Shown here: positions 1-4,349 of the stretch, in pieces
Layout of the letters: each line of letters begins with the position of its first letter
Numbering within the stretch: the stretch's first letter is position 1
From: an uncultured Methylococcaceae bacterium
Lineage (GTDB): Bacteria > Pseudomonadota > Gammaproteobacteria > Methylococcales > Methylomonadaceae
DNA: 6,534 nucleotides
Direction: 5' to 3'
Assembly: GCA_903873045.1 (NCBI GenBank)
Contig: CAIQND010000592.1
Location: forward strand, 1 to 6,534
Program-made: the position numbers and the translations under genes
Notes under the pieces: model-generated
The model's input: only the letters and a program-made list of their open reading frames with translations
What the model was told of the DNA's origin: nothing
Databases searched by the model: none

Positions 1-113
1 CCCTTGCAACCTTCGCAACAAAACGCTTTATCACCGTCTTGAGTTTTCAGTGTAAAGCCAGGCACTTCGACAGGCAACCCGCAAAGATCACACACTTTTT
101 TAGTATCAGTCAT
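1..113 (-). CDS. Metal-binding zinc-ribbon protein (P-type ATPase N-terminal module), 5' part
   Basis: The first 37 codons, on the minus strand, begin with MTDTKKVCDLCGLPVEVPG and continue to a FCCEGC motif at the window edge. The pair CxxCGLPV ... FCCxGC is the signature of the cysteine-rich metal-binding domain found at the N-terminus of copper/heavy-metal P-type ATPases such as CcoI/FixI, and also of short stand-alone proteins. By family knowledge the four-plus cysteines bind a soft metal ion in the cytoplasm. Whether this copy belongs to a full-length ATPase or a small free-standing protein cannot be decided because the rest lies outside the window. The ATG at 113-111 directly precedes the motif; no strong Shine-Dalgarno sequence is visible before it. 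It is unrelated in function to the injection system further right. Confidence 0.75.
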   Translation of the reverse strand, partial: MTDTKKVCDLCGLPVEVPGFTLKTQDGDKAFCCEGCK

Positions 114-218
114 TTTAACAACACTATATTTAAGTCAGCGGTCATACTAGCAAATTATTAGTTATACTACAACAACCGGAAATTTGTTGCTGGTCTTTAA
201 ATAGACTACACGATAATC

Positions 219-392
219 ATGGCAGATAAAAAATGCTTTATGGATCCGGTAACCCAAGATTTAATAACATGCGATAGACCGGTAAAATCAAGCCACCCTG
301 TAAAACAGAGTGGCTTGATTGACTCAAGCTTGGCTGAAGAGTGTGGCAACTGCCAGCGGGGCTTCATGTACAAAAATTGGTATCCACTTTAA
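219..392 (+). CDS. Possible 57-residue cysteine-containing small protein
   Basis: An ATG-initiated frame encodes 57 residues starting MADKKCFMDPVTQ and ending in KNWYPL. Cysteines sit at residues 6, 18, 42 and 45, the last two as CGNC, which could form a small metal site. I do not recognise the family. There is no convincing ribosome binding site, and a perfect hairpin (286-320) lies inside the frame, both of which argue against coding. The last four codons and the stop lie in the left terminal repeat of the MITE-like element at 380-491. If that element is removed together with one copy of its flanking repeat, the frame would continue past KN with CFMLLTKRL and then stop, so the insertion may have replaced the C-terminal tail. 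Coding status is uncertain. Confidence 0.3.
   Translation: MADKKCFMDPVTQDLITCDRPVKSSHPVKQSGLIDSSLAEECGNCQRGFMYKNWYPL
286..320. terminator. Perfect 11-bp hairpin, possible terminator
   Basis: AATCAAGCCAC at 286-296 is matched by its exact complement GTGGCTTGATT at 310-320. Inside, CTG (298-300) can pair with CAG (306-308) around a TAAAA loop after one C/A mismatch. On the minus strand the stem runs into TTTT, so it could end transcription coming from the gene at 729-514. No T-run follows on the plus strand. It lies within the doubtful 57-residue frame. The structure is certain; the terminator role is inferred. Confidence 0.45.
372..379. repeat. Left copy of putative 8-bp target duplication
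   Basis: AAAAATTG directly abuts the left terminal inverted repeat of the MITE-like element. The identity to the right-hand copy extends leftwards through TAC (369-371), because the element's right end also finishes in TAC, so the duplication could be read as up to 11 bp. Confidence 0.5.
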
Positions 393-491
393 ATCCCCGG
401 GTAAAACTTGGTATGTAAAAAATAAAATACTTTAAAATTAACTACTTAATTATTGCTAGCATTCAATTTACCGGCTTTTTAAAGTAGATAC
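380..491. mobile_element. MITE-like 112-bp element with terminal inverted repeats
   Basis: The left end GTATCCACTTTAAA (380-393) and the complement of the right end, GTATCTACTTTAAA (491-478), agree at 13 of 14 bases. The similarity continues to about 26 bp (380-405 against 491-467), with 21 positions matching when one gap is allowed and both arms ending in GGTAAA. The element is bordered on both sides by AAAAATTG (372-379 and 492-499), as expected of an 8-bp target duplication. The 61-bp interior is AT-rich and has no ORF. Size, ends and flanking repeat fit a non-autonomous miniature transposable element. The GTA end and 8-bp duplication are compatible with the IS66 type, but the parent family is not proven. 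Confidence 0.55.
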
Positions 492-499
492 AAAAATTG
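492..499. repeat. Right copy of putative 8-bp target duplication
   Basis: AAAAATTG follows the right terminal inverted repeat directly and is identical to 372-379. It lies about 15 bp beyond the stop codon of the minus-strand gene at 729-514, so the insertion does not interrupt that gene. Confidence 0.5.
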
Positions 500-513
500 T
501 TTCATGCTTTTGA

Positions 514-729
514 CTAAGCGGCTTTAGAAACATCCGTATTGCTAGAGACCGCACGATTTGAGGCTTTCATCAGGGCAATTCTTAAGGCTCCCGTTAAACT
601 GGCTCCCAAACCTAGCCTAACTGCCAAAGCCGGAACTAAAATCATGGATGCAACCACTAAACCTGTCCCTAACAACAAAGCGCCATTATTGGTTTTTTTA
701 ACGTCTGCGTGTGCTAATTGCTGATGCAT
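514..729 (-). CDS. Small hydrophobic glycine-rich protein, unknown function
   Basis: A 71-residue protein, MHQQLAHADVKK followed by a long hydrophobic stretch (about residues 16-52) rich in Gly, Ala, Leu and Val, then a polar tail ending in SKAA. The hydrophobic part is long enough for one membrane pass, possibly a hairpin of two short ones (GALLLGTGLVVASMILVPAL, then the LGLGASLTGAL segment). There is no cleavable-signal pattern I would trust. I do not recognise the family. The start is supported by AGGGG eight bases before the ATG. A possible promoter lies upstream at 765-793. No classical terminator follows the stop; the MITE-like element begins within about 25 bases and a hairpin at 286-320 is the next candidate. 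The opposite strand is also open here, but lacks comparable start signals. Confidence 0.6.
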   Translation of the reverse strand: MHQQLAHADVKKTNNGALLLGTGLVVASMILVPALAVRLGLGASLTGALRIALMKASNRAVSSNTDVSKAA

Positions 730-764
730 TATTTACCCCTACGATACAATTAATTAACAAAATA

Positions 765-793
765 TACATAACTAAAAGCACAATTAATGCCAA
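765..793 (-). promoter_or_regulatory. Weak sigma70-like promoter candidate for the 71-residue gene
   Basis: Read on the minus strand, TTGGCA (793-788) and TATGTA (770-765) are separated by 17 bp. The -35 box is good and the -10 box poor (three of six consensus bases). The resulting transcript would start about 28 bases before the ATG at 729, which places the AGGGG ribosome binding site correctly. Confidence 0.3.
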
Positions 794-843
794 AATATTA
801 ACTATTTGATTTTATTAATTTTTTTATAAAAAGTCTTCATGCC

Positions 844-883
844 ATTTTATTAAACCGTGTTATATAACATAGTTTAATAAAAT
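844..883. repeat. 40-bp near-perfect palindrome
   Basis: Outer arms ATTTTATTAAAC (844-855) and GTTTAATAAAAT (872-883) are exact complements. Nested inside is a perfect 12-bp palindrome TGTTATATAACA (858-869) on the same axis of symmetry. Only the two pairs between them (856/871 and 857/870) are imperfect, the second being a G-T wobble. The element lies between divergent genes, about 115 bp from one start and 155 bp from the other, so an operator for a dimeric repressor or a cruciform-forming site is plausible. A terminator is less likely since no T-run follows on either strand. Confidence 0.6.
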
Positions 884-1038
884 AACAGGTCATATCACCT
901 ATTAAACAATTATCCGCTGCCACCTGATATGGCCCTGCAAAATAAGTAATGGGTATAAGTTGCAGTTTGCTCTATTATTACCTGCCTGACCATCATCCAT
1001 AAAGCTAATCTATTTTACCCGCAATACATGAAACTATA

Positions 1039-2388
1039 ATGACACTCTCTTCTAATTTAGGTATATCACCAATAACGGCTGATCAACTTTGCGAACAACG
1101 GGCCAAACAGCTCAATAGCCAATGTCGCTGCGTCTCGCTCAATCGGGAAGCCATGCATGCAGAATTAAAACAACGGCAAGACGATAGCAATTTGTATCAA
1201 ATGATCGCTGAAGACCGTCCTCACCTCTTTGCAGAATCAGCCGTATTTGTCACCGATACTTGCCTACAAAAACAATATGACATCATTGCTGCCATAGAAA
1301 GCGTTATCGCTTTACCCACTTATCAGGAATGTGTGCTTGCCTACGCACCCGACACGGCAACACATATTCCCAAGGCGCAAGGCGTTTTTTTTGGTTATGA
1401 CTTTCATTTAAGCGATGACGGCCCACAATTGATTGAAATAAACACCAATGCTGGCGGTGCCTTACTTAACGCCATCGTGTTACGCAGCCAAACAGTCTGT
1501 TGTGATCTGACAGAGAAAGAATTACCTTCAAGCATCATTAATGCAACTATTACCACTCATCCGGAACAGGCATTTATTGAGATGTTTCTTGCAGAATGGC
1601 AAGCTGAACGCCGTCAACAGCCTTTACGCTCAATCGCTATCGTTGATGAAAATCCACAAAGCCAATACATGCTGCCGGAGTTTCTTTTGTTTAAAAAACT
1701 CTTTGAACAAAACAATATCAATGCTGTCATTTGTGACCCATCAGAGCTTGTTTATAAAGACCAGGCACTTTGGCACGAAAATCAACGTATCGATCTGGTC
1801 TACAATCGGCTGACAGATTTTGGCTTGGAAGCGGCAACGCATAAATCTTTACTGGATGCCTACCTGGCAGAATCGGTTGTGGTTACCCCGCATCCACGGG
1901 CTCACGCACTTTACGCCGATAAAAGAAACCTGACATTACTGACTGACGAAGCCGCCTTAATAAATTTCGGCGTTGACGCAACAACCAGAGCGATACTGCT
2001 TGCCGGCATTGCCCATACCGTTTCAGTAAATCCTGGCGATGCCGATATGTTATGGGTAAGCCGCAAACATCTATTTTTTAAACCCGCCAAAGGTTATGGC
2101 AGCAAAGCCGCCTACCGTGGCGACAAACTGACCAAGCGGGTATTCGGTGAAATTTTACAGGGAGACTATGTGGCACAAGCCCTTGTGCAGCCCAGCGAAC
2201 GACAACTGGAAGTCGACAATAAAATCGTGAATTTTAAACTTGACCTGCGTCATTACGTTTATAAAGCCCAAACGCAATTAATAAGCGCCCGTTTATACCA
2301 AGGACAAACCACCAATTTTCGCACACCTGGTGGCGGCTTTGCCCAGGTTCTGGTGGTTGCTTGCCGGGATAATAAAATATGCAGCTAA
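1039..2388 (+). CDS. ATP-grasp-like protein with permuted motif order
   Basis: A 449-residue soluble protein with no signal peptide or membrane segment. Motifs, in order: GYDFHL and LIEINTNAGG (119-140), where EINTN looks like the metal-binding E-x-N of ATP-grasp enzymes; YNRLTDFGL (255-263); HPRAHALYADKRN (285-297); FFKPAKGYGSKA (346-357), a lysine/glycine-rich nucleotide-binding strand and loop; DYVAQALVQP (376-385); LDLRHYVYK (401-409); and SARLYQ ... NFRTPGGGFA (416-435). Finding the E-x-N motif before the lysine loop, instead of at the end, suggests a circularly permuted ATP-grasp domain. By analogy it would join a carboxylate to an amine or thiol at the expense of ATP; the substrate is unknown. 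No clear ribosome binding site precedes the ATG; an in-frame stop at 1006-1008 limits upstream extension. It precedes the injection-system operon on the same strand, but a promoter separates them, so a functional link is unproven. Confidence 0.75.
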   Translation: MTLSSNLGISPITADQLCEQRAKQLNSQCRCVSLNREAMHAELKQRQDDSNLYQMIAEDRPHLFAESAVFVTDTCLQKQYDIIAAIESVIALPTYQECVLAYAPDTATHIPKAQGVFFGYDFHLSDDGPQLIEINTNAGGALLNAIVLRSQTVCCDLTEKELPSSIINATITTHPEQAFIEMFLAEWQAERRQQPLRSIAIVDENPQSQYMLPEFLLFKKLFEQNNINAVICDPSELVYKDQALWHENQRIDLVYNRLTDFGLEAATHKSLLDAYLAESVVVTPHPRAHALYADKRNLTLLTDEAALINFGVDATTRAILLAGIAHTVSVNPGDADMLWVSRKHLFFKPAKGYGSKAAYRGDKLTKRVFGEILQGDYVAQALVQPSERQLEVDNKIVNFKLDLRHYVYKAQTQLISARLYQGQTTNFRTPGGGFAQVLVVACRDNKICS

Positions 2389-2453
2389 TCCAAGCCGCTT
2401 AGCTTCATCCAGTGAATACGTTCCTTTATTTTTCCATTTTTTAAATATTATTG

Positions 2454-2482
2454 TTTACAGATATTTTTTTAAATGTTATAAA
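2454..2482 (+). promoter_or_regulatory. Probable sigma70 promoter of the injection-system operon
   Basis: TTTACA (2454-2459) and TATAAA (2477-2482) are separated by the ideal 17 bp in AT-rich DNA. The transcript would begin near 2489, leaving a leader of about 180 nt before the DUF4255 gene. It is the best promoter match I found upstream of the operon; in-vivo use is inferred. Confidence 0.45.
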
Positions 2483-2500
2483 TTGCAAAAAATAGCTCAC

Positions 2501-2529
2501 AATGGCCGCTATCACTCATTTTGGCCGTT
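2501..2529 (+). promoter_or_regulatory. Imperfect hairpin in the operon leader
   Basis: AATGGCC (2501-2507) can pair with GGCCGTT (2523-2529), seven pairs including one G-U, around a 15-base loop, followed by AATTTTAC. It lies just after the predicted transcription start. It could be a leader structure, or a weak terminator for the ATP-grasp gene. The T-run is too poor to be confident. Confidence 0.25.
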
Positions 2530-2668
2530 AATTTTACATTTCCAATTTCAAAGGCCCGCCAAAAATGAATATATCTGATGGCAAATTGATGACAGGCGCT
2601 GATTCGGCAGAGTCATTTCATTTATTTACTTATTGCGGTACTGAGTCAATTACCCCCTGAGAGCCATC

Positions 2669-3304
2669 ATGATATCCCATGCGTTGACTATTGTAATAAA
2701 TGAGCTGTATACACATATTGATGATACTTATTACCTAGGTAAATTAGGCGATCCTACAACAGTAAAATTGGGTAATCTTGCAGAGGGAGTTACTGCCGAG
2801 GCAGAATTAAGAAATAAGCTGATCCTGTCTATAGTGAACATCAAGGAAGAAAAGACCCTAAAAAACCTTCCTAATCATGTGCGTAATGACATAACGTTAA
2901 CCACCATTTATGAAAATCCGCCTGTTTTTCTCAATTTTCAGATTTTACTTACCGCGACCCACACCGATTACACCAATGCACTGCTGGTATTATCCAGAGC
3001 CCTTCGTTTTTTCCAATTCAAGAATGTGTTTACTCAGGATAATGTCGAACCCCTTTCAATTACCAAGAACCAGCCCAGTAACTCACTTGATCGATTAGAA
3101 TCTTTCAAACTCATTTTCGATTTGTATTCTCCGACAATGGAAGAAGTCAACCACTTATGGGGTACGTTAGGCGGAAAGCAGTACCCCTTTGTGTTGTACA
3201 CGCTACGAATGCTGGATCTCAAATTCAAGACTGTACAAAGCGAACGCGGCGTTATTACTGACATTATCAGTGATTTTTATCACAAAAATCCGGTGGCAAG
3301 CTAA
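2669..3304 (+). CDS. DUF4255 (Pvc16/Afp16-like) tail terminator protein of an eCIS
   Basis: A 211-residue protein of the DUF4255 (Pvc16 N-terminal domain) family, recognised from the N-terminal helix ISHALTIVINELYTHID (2-18), the central block NPPVFLNFQILLTATHTDY (83-101) followed by a helix ending RALRFFQ (110-116), and the C-terminal LWGTLGGKQYPFVLYTLRML (163-182). In characterised eCIS (Afp, PVC), such proteins cap the distal end of the tube-sheath trunk, comparable to phage tail terminators. The length is normal for the single-domain form. GAGAG stands a few bases before the ATG. The stop codon shares one base with the start of the next gene (TAATG), which suggests translational coupling. 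This gene opens the operon. DUF4255 proteins are common eCIS markers, and the sheath and tube genes downstream confirm the assignment. Confidence 0.9.
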   Translation: MISHALTIVINELYTHIDDTYYLGKLGDPTTVKLGNLAEGVTAEAELRNKLILSIVNIKEEKTLKNLPNHVRNDITLTTIYENPPVFLNFQILLTATHTDYTNALLVLSRALRFFQFKNVFTQDNVEPLSITKNQPSNSLDRLESFKLIFDLYSPTMEEVNHLWGTLGGKQYPFVLYTLRMLDLKFKTVQSERGVITDIISDFYHKNPVAS

Positions 3305-4314
3305 TGGCCGAACGTATCAGTAATGGCTATGAGCCCCTTTTTGAGGTGCGCCTGCTTCACCATTACTGGCTGGATGAAGCGGCCACCGTGTTTGATCTGT
3401 TACCAGACCAAGCAAAAAAAGATGCCCGGTTGCAGGCGTATGACCAGCGCTTTTTTCTTTCAGTAATGCCAACCAGAACGTCGATAAAGGGCTTGAAAAG
3501 TTTAAACTGCATTTATAAAAACACAGCCTTAGGTTTTGTAGTGGCATCAAAGAACAGTGAGGTGATTCCGGCTGATACCCTTTTCGAATTTGTAGTAACC
3601 ATACAAAACACGGATTTTTTCAACTATACCGCCTTGACGCTAGAAGCCCGGAAAATTCACGAGCTTTATGACAAGACTCAAGATAAAATTTGCCGCTACA
3701 AGGAAAATGTCCCGGTTCTGTCTAATCTGACCGGTGCTGTACGCGGCACTGGAATCAATAAATCGCTCTTTTTGTCAAAAAAATATGTGGCACGCACCGC
3801 TAGTGACTCAGTTGAATCCCTGGTTGTGTCCGGGGGAGCTTTATTGCAATTAACGGGTGATCAACCCGGTGCCGGTTCACAGCAATTAAACGCTCAAGCC
3901 ACAAATTTACCGGTGTTTGTCCATCAAGGCGACGTGCCGGTTATAGTGCCGCCCGCCGATCTTATTGATGTGCCTAAAAACGGAATAATGCTATCGAATG
4001 ATATTCCTGACGATGTATTCGCCCTTATCCGCTTAACGGCGATAAGGGCTAATGATAGCGATTTCAGTTTTATAGACAGTAAGGGTCGTGCAAAAACAGC
4101 CCATGCCATTTTCCAAATCCGGTTAAAAAATCGCTCCACAATCTGGCAATACTTAAATAAAACAACGGGTGCTGTGACCTCTACAGAACTCAACCCGTTA
4201 CCGTTAACCCATTTTGGAAACGCAGGCACAAAACAAAAACCTTCGGAAGGGTGGGTAAAAGCGGAGAAAAACGGTACAAAAATAACCCGTCTTGTCTCGG
4301 AAATTTTTGTATAA
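3304..4314 (+). CDS. Unassigned eCIS-associated protein, 336 residues
   Basis: No signal peptide or membrane segment is visible. The N-terminal part (about 1-115) looks beta-rich, with FEVRLLHHYWLDE (13-25), a YDQRFFLSVMPT segment (46-57) and a long FEFVVTIQNTDFF stretch (94-106). The middle (about 140-220) is rich in small residues and prolines. The C-terminal block is strikingly ordered: FQIRLKNRSTIWQYLN (270-285), NPLPLTHFGN (297-306), KQKPSEG (310-316) and ITRLVSEIFV (327-336). From memory, proteins of this kind recur beside DUF4255 and sheath genes in eCIS loci, but I know of no established function. Position between cap and sheath genes suggests a structural or assembly role at the distal end, which is inference. 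The ATG overlaps the preceding stop by one base, with GGTGG seven bases upstream, so it is probably coupled. A perfect 9-bp inverted repeat lies inside the gene at 4021-4049. Confidence 0.8.
   Translation: MAERISNGYEPLFEVRLLHHYWLDEAATVFDLLPDQAKKDARLQAYDQRFFLSVMPTRTSIKGLKSLNCIYKNTALGFVVASKNSEVIPADTLFEFVVTIQNTDFFNYTALTLEARKIHELYDKTQDKICRYKENVPVLSNLTGAVRGTGINKSLFLSKKYVARTASDSVESLVVSGGALLQLTGDQPGAGSQQLNAQATNLPVFVHQGDVPVIVPPADLIDVPKNGIMLSNDIPDDVFALIRLTAIRANDSDFSFIDSKGRAKTAHAIFQIRLKNRSTIWQYLNKTTGAVTSTELNPLPLTHFGNAGTKQKPSEGWVKAEKNGTKITRLVSEIFV
4021..4049. repeat. Intragenic perfect 9-bp inverted repeat
   Basis: GCCCTTATC (4021-4029) and GATAAGGGC (4041-4049) are exact complements around an 11-base spacer inside the 336-residue gene. 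The mRNA could fold into a stable hairpin here. No T-run follows. It may be chance or a site affecting expression of the downstream sheath gene. Confidence 0.4.
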
Positions 4315-4349
4315 CACAATCATTGTCAACATACTAAACGGTGACTAAT

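Larger units (their letters stand above)
730..1038. other. Divergent AT-rich intergenic region
   Basis: This 309-bp stretch separates the start codons of two divergently oriented genes (729 minus, 1039 plus). I see no credible ORF or RNA gene in it. It contains the promoter candidate at 765-793 and the 40-bp palindrome at 844-883. No convincing -35/-10 pair was found for the rightward gene; a TATAAT at 1035-1040 overlaps its start codon and cannot serve it. Confidence 0.6.

Noticed and set aside
170..189. Short inverted repeat CAACAA/TTGTTG upstream of the small cysteine ORF
   Set aside because: Only six base pairs with an eight-base loop; expected by chance and without supporting context.
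539..724. Plus-strand 61-codon frame opposite the small hydrophobic gene
   Set aside because: It is antisense to the 71-residue gene, which has a good ribosome binding site; the plus frame has no such signal and no recognisable protein features.
1035..1040. TATAAT as a -10 box for the ATP-grasp gene
   Set aside because: It overlaps the start codon and has no -35 partner at the right distance, so it could not drive this reading frame.
2330..2578. 82-codon plus-strand frame overlapping the end of the ATP-grasp gene
   Set aside because: It starts inside conserved coding sequence in another frame and runs through AT-rich intergenic DNA and the predicted promoter. Its composition (F, Y, I runs) reflects AT-rich non-coding sequence.
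3924..4319. 131-codon minus-strand frame within the 336-residue gene
   Set aside because: It is fully antisense to a gene whose plus-strand reading fits the operon; no start signals or family features were seen.
4341..4349. GTG at 4341 as start of the sheath gene
   Set aside because: The GTG overlaps the GGTGA that forms the ribosome binding site for ATG 4350, and sheath proteins normally begin close to the TPGVYVEE motif, as the ATG start gives.
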